Of a stretch of 64,000 nt of DNA, positions 16,124 through 26,432 are shown piece after piece; within the stretch, counting starts at the first letter, position 1, and every line of letters begins with the position of its first letter. Both the position numbers and the translations under genes were made by a program. The DNA is from Elusimicrobiota bacterium (GTDB lineage Bacteria > Elusimicrobiota > Elusimicrobia > UBA1565 > UBA9628): the NCBI GenBank assembly GCA_016218575.1, contig JACRDN010000019.1, positions 458,302-522,301 on the forward strand, read 5' to 3'. The notes under the pieces were generated by a model. It had not been told where the DNA came from, did no database searches, and worked only from the letters and a program-made list of their open reading frames with translations.

Positions 16124-16710
16124 GGGGTTTTCTCCTTGACTTTCGCCGAGCGCTGGAGCGAACGGACGAAGAGGATCGCCTTCCAGCGGTCGTCGCGATC
16201 CACCTGCGAGGCATAGGGCGGCATGTTTCCCTGACCATAAGTGATGATGTGGAAGAGCCGGCCGTCGGGAATGGCAATAGTTTTGTCGCCCAACAGCGAG
16301 GGAGGCGCGGGCACGCCTCTCTTGGTGACCGGGCCGTCGCCGAGGCCGGCGGCGCCGTGGCACGGCAAGCAATACGCCGCGTAGACCCGGCCGCCGCTGG
16401 CGACAAGGTCTTGCGAGGGTTTCAGCGGAGAAAGCAGTTCGCGCCCGGCTCGCGCGGCGCCCTCGCGCGTCGGCGGGTAGGCAATAGGCAGATAGCCGCG
16501 CGCGATCGTTCCCCGCGCGGAGACTCCCGTAGAACGCTTATCCGCGATGGGCAGAAATTCGCGTTGAGACTCGAAGGTGAGAGCGTCCTCCATCTGAGGA
16601 ATCCAGCGGTAGTTCCTGCGCGTTCGGTCCGGCCGCGAGACCCCGATGGCCGTCCATATGCCTAGCAAAACGACAATCAAAGCTATATCGAGTCTCGTGA
16701 GCCGTTTCAT
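16120..16710 (-). CDS. actE: Alternative complex III monohaem cytochrome c subunit ActE
   Basis: A 196-residue protein with an N-terminal membrane anchor (IALIVVLLGIWTAIGV) and a single haem site, CLPCHG, followed by a Met-containing segment (NMPPYASQVDRDDRW) that can supply the sixth haem ligand. ActE is the soluble-side monohaem cytochrome that hands electrons from ACIII to an acceptor. The start MKRLTRLD at 16710 gives an ATGA overlap with actD and its stop overlaps the actF GTG. The order D-E-F is canonical. Confidence 0.9.
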   Translation of the reverse strand: MKRLTRLDIALIVVLLGIWTAIGVSRPDRTRRNYRWIPQMEDALTFESQREFLPIADKRSTGVSARGTIARGYLPIAYPPTREGAARAGRELLSPLKPSQDLVASGGRVYAAYCLPCHGAAGLGDGPVTKRGVPAPPSLLGDKTIAIPDGRLFHIITYGQGNMPPYASQVDRDDRWKAILFVRSLQRSAKVKEKTP

Positions 16711-17230
16711 GGCGCGTTTTCCAAGAAATCTCGGGTCTCGACAACGCGGTAGCGCCGGCAAACCGAGAGGACCTCCTCTTCGTCAAAGGCCGTGTTGGTC
16801 TTGACCAAGACCAACACGAAGCGGTCATTGGTTGCGCCCAGGTCGGGCACCGATGGTCGCCGCCCCGGAAGCAATCGCTGACCCACGAGCAGGGTCGCGA
16901 CGGTACCCAAACCGGCGCACAGCACCGTGAACTCGAAGCCGACCGGGACGAACATCTGCCAGAAGAAGAAAGGCTTGCCGCCGATGTTGATGGGCCAGTC
17001 GATCGCCGCGACCCAAGATTGAAACGAGAGCGCAGCCACCAGCGCCGGAGCGCCGAAGAGAAAACACGCCCAGCCGAGGCGTGATGGCTTGATGCCCATT
17101 GCCTCATCAAGCCCATGGACCGGAAACGGCACATAGGCATCGTGGATTGTCCAGCCGCGGCGCCGCGCCTCTCTCACGGTGTCAAGCAAGTCACTCGCCG
17201 AAGAGAACGAGGCGATGAAGAACGTTCGGC

Positions 17231-17234
<4 letters not shown>
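16707..17234 (-). CDS. actD: Alternative complex III subunit ActD (DUF3341)
   Basis: A 175-residue membrane protein with two helices and a soluble end. It opens with [24 protein letters not shown] and has [22 protein letters not shown], the signature of DUF3341 ActD proteins, then a hairpin of helices and a TNDRFVLVL segment. In known ACIII structures ActD is a small scaffold subunit near ActC. The start at 17234 overlaps the end of actC. A longer frame upstream would be out of phase with actC and is not used. Confidence 0.9.
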
Positions 17235-18590
<1,356 letters not shown>

Positions 18591-18598
<8 letters not shown>

Positions 18599-21500
18599 CC
18601 TCCGGCCTCCCTCCATCTGCGGCGCGGTTGCGAACCTTGACCAAGTAGCCTATTGATGGCTGGACATTGAGATCGGCGAGAACACGGTAATGCCGCGGGT
18701 CTTTTCGAAAGCGAGAAATCTGGCTCTTCGGGTCGTTGAGGTCTCCGAACACGATCGCCTGCGCCGGGCATGATTGCGCGCAGGCGGGGCGTATGTCGCC
18801 ATCTTGCAGCGGTCTCCCCTGACGCTTGGCCTCGAATTTCCCTTCCTGGATGCGCTGTACGCAGAATGAGCACTTCTCCATGACGCCGCGCATGCGTACG
18901 GTTACGTCCGGATTGAGCGCCAGGTTGGACAGTCGGCCTTCCTTCTGGTACTGGAACCAGTTGAAGCGGCGGACCTTGTAGGGGCAATTGTTCTCGCAAT
19001 AGCGGGTCCCCACACAGCGGTTGTAAACCTGCTGGTTGAGGCCCTCGCTGGAATGCATCGTCGCGAGCACGGGACAAACGGTCTCGCAGGGAGCGTTGCC
19101 GCAGTGCTGGCACATCATCGGCTGGAAAACGACGTCCGTATCATGACCGCGGTCGGCGTAGTAGCGGTCGATGCGCAGCCACGCCATGTCGCGGCGGCGG
19201 CCGACCTCGTCCTTGCCGACGACGGGCACGTTGTTTTCGGCTTGGCAGGCGATCACGCAGGCCGAGCAACCCGTGCACGAGCCCAGATCGATGGCCATGC
19301 CCCATCGGTGGCCTTCGTAGGCGTGCTCAGGCCAAAGGCTCTCCTCTTTCCTTTCGGGCTCATTGCCGGATGCCGGGTGCTTGCGGTAATCCTCGAGCGT
19401 CGTCTCGCGCACGATCGGCCGCGTTTCGCCTGGGAACGCGGCCAAACGCGCGGGCATTTGAAGGGAATGGTAGGCCTGGGTGCAAGCCAAGGCTCGAGAC
19501 GCGCCCGTCTTGACCACCGAGACATCGCCGGCCACTTCGGAGATCGCGCCATCGTCCCAATCGAGAAGGAGGGAGGCGTTCATGCCAACGCGCTCCCCTA
19601 CGGCCACCGTGGGCTTGCCCTCGAGCCAATTGGGACCGATGTCCGTGAAGCGTTCGGTTCCCTTTCGGCCGTAGCCGAGAGCCACCGCCACCGTGCCATC
19701 GTGCTGCCCCGGTTGGACGTGCGCTGGAAGCTGGATCGACCGACCGCCGGCGCCCACGATCTTGACCACGTCGCCTTCCGTCACCCCGAGGTTCTTGGCG
19801 CCTGCCGGGGAGATCGACGCGTAATTATCCCAGACGATCTTCGTGATCGGATCGGGAAGTTCCTGTAGCCATGGATTTTGCGCATGACGACCATCCATCA
19901 TGCCTACCTTCGCGTAGACCACGAGCGACATCTTCTCGGAGCTGCGCGCTGACGAAGCGGCGCTGAGAGCTTCCGGCCGAAAAACGCCGGCATTCTGCTT
20001 CGCAGGCTCGATCTCGGCAAAGCCGTCATGCACGGTCTTGTTCCAGAATTCCTCGAAAGAGGCAAAACCCCGCCGGCGCGGGAAAATTCCTAGGCGCCAG
20101 TGCTCCTTGATCAGCTCAAGCGACTCTTTGCGTTCGCCCATCCAAGCCGAAAGGCTTTCCAACGCGGGACGCGTGAGACCCATCGGCGCGATTGAGGGCT
20201 GGGCCACAGCCACAAGACCAGAGACGGGCTCCAGATCTCCCCAGGCCTCGAATTGATTGTGCTCCGGACAAACGAAGCGCGCCATTGCCGCCGTCTCATC
20301 GAGATGGTCGGTGAAACTCACGACAAGCGGTGTCTTTCCCAGAGCCATTTCCCATGCTTCGGGCGCCGGAAGCTCTGCCAGCGGATTGCCGTCCAGCACG
20401 AAAAGCGCGTCAACGCGGCCCTGAGCCAGCTCGTCGAGCAGAGCCTTAACCGCTTTATCGTCGCCTTGCTTCTGATATGACGGATGCTCAAGGTCGAGGG
20501 TCTTGCCGTAATTGCCCAGCGCCTGGTTGGCCAGCGCCGCGAAGAGCTGCGCGGACACGCTGTTTTGTCCGCAGACTACGAGACTTCTTCCGCGAGCCGT
20601 CCAAAGCTCATCGGCAAAACCCCTGAGCGCCCCGGCATCGAGAGATATCGGCGGCAGGTTGATATTCGGCACTGAAATCCCCGCCCTGCCGGCGAGCATC
20701 AGCGCCATCCTCGCCAGGGCGGCCGTAATCTCACGCGGCCCTAAGACGACGCGAGCGTCGGCGTTGGCTCCGGTGAGCGAAAGGCGAGACTCGAACTGGA
20801 TGTGGCGCGCTACCTTCGCCTGGTTGCCGTCAATCGCGCGTCCGGAGCGATAACCCGCGGAATATTCAACGGGTGATATCCACGTCCCGAGGAAGTCGGC
20901 ATCGAAGCTTGCGATGACGCCGGCCCGGTCGAAGCGCGGGCGGGGCAAAACACGGACCCCGAAGGCGCTCTCATGGGCATCGAGCATCGCGGAGCATGAC
21001 AGGGGATCATAGACGACCAGGCGTCCGCCGTCGAATCGGTCGAGGAACCGTCCTATAACCGCCTTTTTCGTGGGACTTAGGATCGTTCGCGACAGGATTC
21101 TCACCCGGCCGCCTTTGCGCCTGATTTCATCTAGCTCCTGGCCGATCCGTCGGTCGACTGTCTCCCAGGAGGCCGTCCGACCGGCGATCAGCGGCCCTCT
21201 GAGGCGGCGATCGTCGTAGAGCTCCAGAACCGAGGCTTGACCGACGGCGCAGAGACCTCCCAAAGATAATGGATGCTCGGGATTGCCCTCGAGCTTCAAC
21301 GGGCGCGCGTCGCGCGTCTTGACGAGCGTCGCGCAGCCCACGCTGCAGCCGAGACAGGAGGACGCGTACCAGTAAGCCCGCCCCGGAACGATTTCCTCGG
21401 GCTGGGATAGGTAGGAGATCACTTTGTTCATTGGCCCGCGCCCGCAAGCCGAGAGAAGCACGCCGCCGATCGAGAAGCCAGCGGCTTTAAGGAACGTGCG

Positions 21501-21623
21501 CCTATCAATGTTCACGGTGGAAGTCGACGCCTCTCCCGATACCTCGGGAAATTCCGGCCCAGGGGGAGGCGAGTTCTTCGCGTCACGTTCTTCTAGGCTG
21601 CGCCAATATCTCTTGTCGGCCAT
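18591..21623 (-). CDS. actB: Alternative complex III Fe-S subunit ActB (MopB-like plus ferredoxin domain)
   Basis: A 1010-residue two-part protein. The N-terminus carries a twin-arginine motif [10 protein letters not shown] followed by a hydrophobic stretch ending SACG. The first 650 residues resemble molybdopterin oxidoreductases but serve as a scaffold in ACIII. Residues about 760-1000 form a four-cluster ferredoxin domain: [39 protein letters not shown] and CSFCVQRIQ with CAQSCP. A C-x2-C-x3-C stretch (CLGCSVGC) survives in the first domain. It lies between actA (5 bp away) and actC (8-base overlap). Its Tat motif makes the neighbouring tatA relevant. Confidence 0.95.
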
Positions 21624-21627
21624 AAGA

Positions 21628-22287
21628 TCAATAGTGGCACCTTGAGCAGTCGGTGGCGGCATGGTGAGGCTTTGTGAGCGAGGAATCAGCCACCTCCGCC
21701 TTGCGATGGCAGTTGACGCACCAGCCCATCGTCAGCTCGCCGAACTGCCGTACACGTTCCATGCTTTGCACGGGGCCGTGGCAAGCCTGGCACCGCACTC
21801 CGGCATTGACGTGGGGACGATGGTCGAAGTAGACGAAGTCCGGCAGGTTGTGGACCCGATTCCATACGACAGGAGCCGCCGTTAGGCTTAGGTCCGGCTT
21901 TAGATCGTCATTAAGACCCAAGGCGCGGTATATCTTGCGGATTTCGGGCGAGACGAGTCGGCGAGATCCGCGGTTCTCCCTCTCGGAATCCGCTGCTTCC
22001 TGCCGAATCTGCATGAAAGGGGCGGCTACTGTCTTATGGCAGTTCATGCAGAGACTCATCGATGGAACACCTGCGTTGCGGCTTTTCCGGACACCGGAAT
22101 GGCAGTAAAGGCACGATATCTCCAGCTCACCGGCATGCAGTCTATGCGAGAACGCGATCGGTTGCGCGGGTTCATAACCTTGGTCCACGCCGGGGAGGCG
22201 AAACTCGAAAGCCACAGGAATCAAGACTATGACGCTCAGCGTAATCGCTGCCAGCAGAAAGATCGTCAGCGGTCTGCCTTTCAGCAT
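21628..22287 (-). CDS. actA: Alternative complex III pentahaem cytochrome subunit ActA
   Basis: A 219-residue protein with an N-terminal membrane helix (TIFLLAAITLSVIVLIPVAF) and exactly five CxxCH haem sites: CLYCH, CMNCH, CQACH, CVNCH and CSRCH, with extra His residues (FSHRLH, FDHRPH, KPHH) as distal ligands. This is the expected haem number for ActA, the periplasmic electron wire of ACIII. The ATG at 22287 overlaps the end of the upstream narK gene by 7 bases, joining the nar and act operons. Confidence 0.95.
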   Translation of the reverse strand: MLKGRPLTIFLLAAITLSVIVLIPVAFEFRLPGVDQGYEPAQPIAFSHRLHAGELEISCLYCHSGVRKSRNAGVPSMSLCMNCHKTVAAPFMQIRQEAADSERENRGSRRLVSPEIRKIYRALGLNDDLKPDLSLTAAPVVWNRVHNLPDFVYFDHRPHVNAGVRCQACHGPVQSMERVRQFGELTMGWCVNCHRKAEVADSSLTKPHHAATDCSRCHY

Positions 22288-23687
22288 GAGGGCCAAGTCG
22301 CCTTCGCCTTATCCCACCATGTGCCGCCCCACGCGCCGAAATCGTAGCGCTCGGAAGCAGCCCGCGTGTAATACCACCAGTTGACGCACGTGGCGACGGC
22401 ATAAAAGGCCGCGGCGCACCAGAAAAATGCGATCGCCGAACCCGTGTGTGTGATCGATTTCCCGATCAAAGACGAGAAGACAAACGGCCCGTAGGCGGCC
22501 CAAGCCCCCGTCCAGCCCAGAACTTGAGCTCCCTGCCGAGGAGAGAACGCGAAAATGATCGGGTACTGCCGGAATGTGCCGAAGTTGCCGATGCCGGCCA
22601 TCAGGAATATCCACAGCATCACGCCGAGAAAATAGGGGAATGAGGACAGGGAAGTCGGCGTCAAAAGCCCGCCAAGAATCAGCGCGAGACATCCCGCGAT
22701 AAGTCCGAATCCCGAAACTTGGGTCCAGACACTGCCTCCCCAGCGGTCGCTCAAGGGTCCTCCGAGAAAGCGGATGGACGAGCCGACCAGAGGGCCCAGA
22801 AAGGCGTATTTCAGCGCATCAGGAGCCCCTGGGAATCCTCCGTAGATCTTGCCGATCATGAGAGGAAACGCCGCCGATAGTCCGGAGAAGGAGCCGAAGG
22901 TCATGAAGTAAGTAATGACGCAAAACCATGTGTGCTTGTCCTTCATGATGTCCAACTGCTGGCGGATCGACGCCTTGACCGGCACGCTGCGCAGATAAAC
23001 CGCGCAGAGGATACCAGCGAGGATGAGGATTGGCATATAGCAGAAGGCGGCGTTCTGAAGCCAGAGGTTCTTGACCACGGCGCCTTTTGTGAATGCCTGC
23101 GGGCCACCGGCGATGGCTCCGAACGCCCCAAAGCCGACGATCCAGGGCGTAACGAACTGCACTAGGCTGACCCCGAAGTTTCCGATGCCGGCCTGAATGC
23201 CCATCGCCGTGCCCTGCAAACGTTTTGGAAAGAAAAGGCTTGAGGACGGCATGAAGGAAGAAAAGTCCCCGCCGCCAAATCCGCATAGAAAGTAGATGGC
23301 CATGAACGTGGCGAAGGACGTGCCTGGATTTCCCGGACCCGGGACGTTCTGGATTGCGTAGAAGAGCCATGCCATGGGAATGATCTTGATGAACGTCGCC
23401 GTTGAAATGGTGGCTCGCGTTCCAAAAATGGGAATGAGGAAGGAATGGATCAGCCTGAGTGTGCCCCCAGCCAAGCCGGGGATCGCCGCCAGCCAGAAGA
23501 GCTGCATCGTGCTGAACTTAAACCCCACCCCCGGCATTCGGACAACCAGGGCGCTCGGCACGAACCACGTCGCAAAGGAGAAAATGAGCGAGAAGGTCGT
23601 GAGGATCAGCGTCCGCCAGGCGACAATGCGCCCCTCGGCCAGCCAAAACTCGGAATTCTCAGGCTCCCACTTCGTCAACCATGTCAT
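22281..23687 (-). CDS. narK: NarK-family nitrate/nitrite transporter (second copy)
   Basis: A 468-residue major facilitator with about twelve helices. The nitrate-signature regions are recognisable: FGGGDFSSFMPSSSLFFPKRLQG and GIGNFGVSLVQFVTP in the first half and GIGNFGTFRQYPIIF in the second. Family members exchange nitrate for nitrite or import nitrate with protons. The start MTWLTKWEPEN at 23687 is 4 bp from the narI stop. It differs clearly from the other NarK upstream of narG, so the two probably have different modes. Its end overlaps actA. Confidence 0.9.
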   Translation of the reverse strand: MTWLTKWEPENSEFWLAEGRIVAWRTLILTTFSLIFSFATWFVPSALVVRMPGVGFKFSTMQLFWLAAIPGLAGGTLRLIHSFLIPIFGTRATISTATFIKIIPMAWLFYAIQNVPGPGNPGTSFATFMAIYFLCGFGGGDFSSFMPSSSLFFPKRLQGTAMGIQAGIGNFGVSLVQFVTPWIVGFGAFGAIAGGPQAFTKGAVVKNLWLQNAAFCYMPILILAGILCAVYLRSVPVKASIRQQLDIMKDKHTWFCVITYFMTFGSFSGLSAAFPLMIGKIYGGFPGAPDALKYAFLGPLVGSSIRFLGGPLSDRWGGSVWTQVSGFGLIAGCLALILGGLLTPTSLSSFPYFLGVMLWIFLMAGIGNFGTFRQYPIIFAFSPRQGAQVLGWTGAWAAYGPFVFSSLIGKSITHTGSAIAFFWCAAAFYAVATCVNWWYYTRAASERYDFGAWGGTWWDKAKATWPSC

Positions 23688-23691
23688 GGAA

Positions 23692-24390
23692 TCATCTCCT
23701 TGGAATGCCGGTCCGCGGCCGGGTCCAGCGGACAACCTGAGGCCTGCGCCAGAGATAAGGGATAGGCATGACGAGCGCATGGACCAATCTCGTGAAGGGC
23801 GCCACCGCTACGATCGTAAACGCACCCACGATGTGGAGCTTGACTTCGATCGGCATCGGCGACACATAAGCCAGATCGGGAGCAAGCTTGAGGATCGACC
23901 ACAGATACGGCGTCAACGACGCCGCAAACCAAGAGGTTCCCCAAGGCCTGAAAATAGCGATGTACGTCCCGAGGCCGATTTGAGCCAGCAGAAGACCGAG
24001 CAAGAACCAGTCAGCTTTCGTCGTAACGACTCTCAATGAGGAATGAGAGTGCCGCCTCGCGATCAGATTCGCCAAGCCTACCAGAGCCAAGAGCGCGAAC
24101 ATGAAACCTGTCGCTTCAAGGAGATAAAGCCTCGCCGGCACGGCATTCCACAGAAGAACGGTCCGCGGGAAGGCGAAGGCCGCGAAATGCATGCTCAGCA
24201 CGATCCCGAGTCCGTAATGGAACGGCACGGCCCCCCAGAAGTGATGCCGGTTCTCAAGGAACTGGGAGGAGAGGCTCGAGTAAGTAAACGGCTGCCGAAA
24301 GTACCGTCGAATCGATTCGATGGCGAAGCTCGCCAGCGCCAGGTATGGGAACGCCACAAACAGCAGTGCATCGAGATAGGACGGCGTCAT
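23692..24390 (-). CDS. narI: Respiratory nitrate reductase gamma subunit (cytochrome b) NarI
   Basis: A 232-residue membrane protein with five helices and the His residues that ligate two b haems (HYGLGIVLSMHF in helix 2; KLHIVGAF and TRLVHALVMP near the end). NarI oxidises quinol and sends electrons through NarH to NarG. PYLWRRPQVVRW near the C-terminus matches the family. The start overlaps the narJ stop by ATGA. Order G-H-J-I is conserved. Confidence 0.95.
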   Translation of the reverse strand: MTPSYLDALLFVAFPYLALASFAIESIRRYFRQPFTYSSLSSQFLENRHHFWGAVPFHYGLGIVLSMHFAAFAFPRTVLLWNAVPARLYLLEATGFMFALLALVGLANLIARRHSHSSLRVVTTKADWFLLGLLLAQIGLGTYIAIFRPWGTSWFAASLTPYLWSILKLAPDLAYVSPMPIEVKLHIVGAFTIVAVAPFTRLVHALVMPIPYLWRRPQVVRWTRPRTGIPRR

Positions 24391-24917
24391 CGCGCTCCTC
24401 CCGCGGCTGCAAAGCGAGTCTCAATTAGCAGTTCAACGGCGCGAAGGACGGCGTCGTAGGCAGCTCCCTGCGAGGCCAGCCGCATCTTGGCCAAGGCCGG
24501 AAGCACCTTGTCCTGCGCTAATTGCCATCCTGCGGCTGGCTCCAGGCGCGCAAGCACCTCCAAGACGTGCCGCAAATGGTCCGGCAACTCCGAGTCTTCG
24601 GCGATGGCGAGGCGTCGCATGAAACCCCGCATCTCGACGAGGAAGGCGCCGCGCTTGTAATCCTCCCCGTAGAGGTGCCAGCCGATCTCTAGCGCGCAAG
24701 AGGGGTTCAGATCGAAGGTCTGGACGAAGGCCTCCTCCAGTTCGGCCTGCGAATGATCCTGAGCAAACCCGGCGAAGGGCTCGAGCGCCGCGGCCGCCTC
24801 CAGCGACTCGGCAACGGCGGACTTCCGGGCGCGCGCGATCGCGGACATTAGGTCGCCTTTGGGATATTCCAGGAGAACCGCGATATGCGTCAGGACATCG
24901 GCCGGGGTCGTCTTCAT
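24387..24917 (-). CDS. narJ: Nitrate reductase assembly chaperone NarJ
   Basis: A 176-residue member of the TorD/NarJ chaperone family, which binds NarG and delivers molybdenum cofactor before the complex is membrane bound. It has LLEYPKGDL near the start, the helix with FVQTFDLNPSCALEIGWHLYGEDYKRG (conserved family segment) and DHLRHVLEVLARL. The start MKTTPADVLT at 24917 overlaps the narH stop as ATGA; a longer frame would be antisense-like and is not used. Confidence 0.94.
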   Translation of the reverse strand: MKTTPADVLTHIAVLLEYPKGDLMSAIARARKSAVAESLEAAAALEPFAGFAQDHSQAELEEAFVQTFDLNPSCALEIGWHLYGEDYKRGAFLVEMRGFMRRLAIAEDSELPDHLRHVLEVLARLEPAAGWQLAQDKVLPALAKMRLASQGAAYDAVLRAVELLIETRFAAAGGAR

Positions 24918-26404
24918 GCTCCCCTCTTGGGCCCTTGGACGAACCCGAAACCGACCGCCCCTTTGTGCTCCTGGGGGTCCTCGAGCATCTCGATGGCCAT
25001 CTCGCGATGGGCTGGCGGGATAACGAATCGGTCCTCGAAGGTGCAGAGCGCGGTCAGCTTGAAGATTGCCTCGGCCTCCTCTGTCGTGCAGTCGGCCTCG
25101 CACAACATCCGGTCGGCCGTCGCGCGGTCGAGGTCTCCGACCGTGACCGCCCGCCGATGCGCGCGCACGGCCATCTGCTTCTTGAGCGCATAGCGCACCT
25201 TTCCTGAGTGGCCGGCGCCAAAAAGCCTGGCCAGATACTCCAAAGGCGCGCGCGCGTTGTCGACCTCATGGAAAAGCGACTCGGTCTCGTTCTTGAGGAC
25301 GCCCGACGCCTTCGATGAAAGAACGGGCGAAAGCGGCGGCACATAGAAGAGCATCGGCAAGGTCCGGTACTCGATGTGCGGCGCAAGCGCGATCTTCCAG
25401 ACCTTGACGAACTGGTACACGGGCGATTTCTGCGCCGCTTCGATGACGGACTCGTGGATGCCGCCGCGACGCGCCGCCTCAAGAACGAGGGGATCGAAGG
25501 GGTCGAGGATCATCGAACGTTGGGCCTCGATGAGCTCTTCGTCGGCCTTCCGGGCGGTCTCTTCGATACGATCGGCGTCGTAAAGCAGGACGCCCAAATA
25601 GCGGATGCGCCCCACGCATGAATGAAAACAGGCCGGAGCCTGGCCGGTCTCGAGACGCGGGAAACAAAGGATGCACTTCTCGGACTTGCCCGTTTGCCAG
25701 TTATAGAAGGTCTTCTTGTAGGGGCAGGCCGCGATGCAGGCGCGCCAGCCGCGGCAGCGGGCCTGGTCGATCAGCACGATGCCGTCTTCACCGCGCTTGT
25801 GCAGCGCTCCGGACGGGCAGGCGGCCACACAGCCGGCGTTGAGACAGTGGTTGCAGATGCGCGGAAGGTAGAACATCACCAGCCGCTCGACCGCGAAGAG
25901 TTGGCGGCGCTGCTCGGGGCTTAGCGCCGCCAGGTTCGGGTCGTTGGCCGCGTAGACAGGCGAGCCTCCAAGATCGTCGTCCCAGTTGGGTCCGGCCTCG
26001 ATGTTGATCGGCTCCCCGGTCACCATCGACAGCGGGCGGGCCGTGGGCTGGTCGTCTCCTTCCGGCGCGTTGAAGAGGTTTTGATAGTCGTAGGTCCAGG
26101 GCTCGTAGTAGTCGTCCATCGTCGGCTGCGCCGGATGATGGAAGATGTCCGTCAAGGATTTGGATTTGCTCGTCGATTTGAGCTGCGGCTTTCCGTCGCA
26201 AAGCTCCCAACCGCCACGGTATTTCTCCTGGTCTTCCCATCGCGTGGGAAAGCCCGTCCCCGGCTTGGTTTCGACGTTGTTCCACCACATGTATTCGGAG
26301 CCCTTGCGGTCGGTCCAGATATTCTTGCAGGCGACGCTGCAGGTATGGCAGCCGATGCACTTGTCGAGATGGAACACCATGGATATCTGCGCGCGCACGT
26401 CCAT
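24914..26404 (-). CDS. narH: Respiratory nitrate reductase beta subunit NarH
   Basis: A 496-residue Fe-S protein. Four cluster motifs are visible: CIGCHTCSVACKN at 16-28, CNHCLNAGCVAACP, CRGWRACIAACPYKK and CILCFPRLETGQAPACFHSC. The third motif has Trp instead of the second Cys, the hallmark of NarH that makes one cluster 3Fe-4S. It carries electrons from NarI haem to NarG. It starts 28 bp after narG and overlaps narJ. No signal peptide, in line with a cytoplasm-facing enzyme. Confidence 0.96.
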   Translation of the reverse strand: MDVRAQISMVFHLDKCIGCHTCSVACKNIWTDRKGSEYMWWNNVETKPGTGFPTRWEDQEKYRGGWELCDGKPQLKSTSKSKSLTDIFHHPAQPTMDDYYEPWTYDYQNLFNAPEGDDQPTARPLSMVTGEPINIEAGPNWDDDLGGSPVYAANDPNLAALSPEQRRQLFAVERLVMFYLPRICNHCLNAGCVAACPSGALHKRGEDGIVLIDQARCRGWRACIAACPYKKTFYNWQTGKSEKCILCFPRLETGQAPACFHSCVGRIRYLGVLLYDADRIEETARKADEELIEAQRSMILDPFDPLVLEAARRGGIHESVIEAAQKSPVYQFVKVWKIALAPHIEYRTLPMLFYVPPLSPVLSSKASGVLKNETESLFHEVDNARAPLEYLARLFGAGHSGKVRYALKKQMAVRAHRRAVTVGDLDRATADRMLCEADCTTEEAEAIFKLTALCTFEDRFVIPPAHREMAIEMLEDPQEHKGAVGFGFVQGPKRGA

Positions 26405-26432
26405 CAGGAAGCCCTCCTAGCCGTCTTCATCG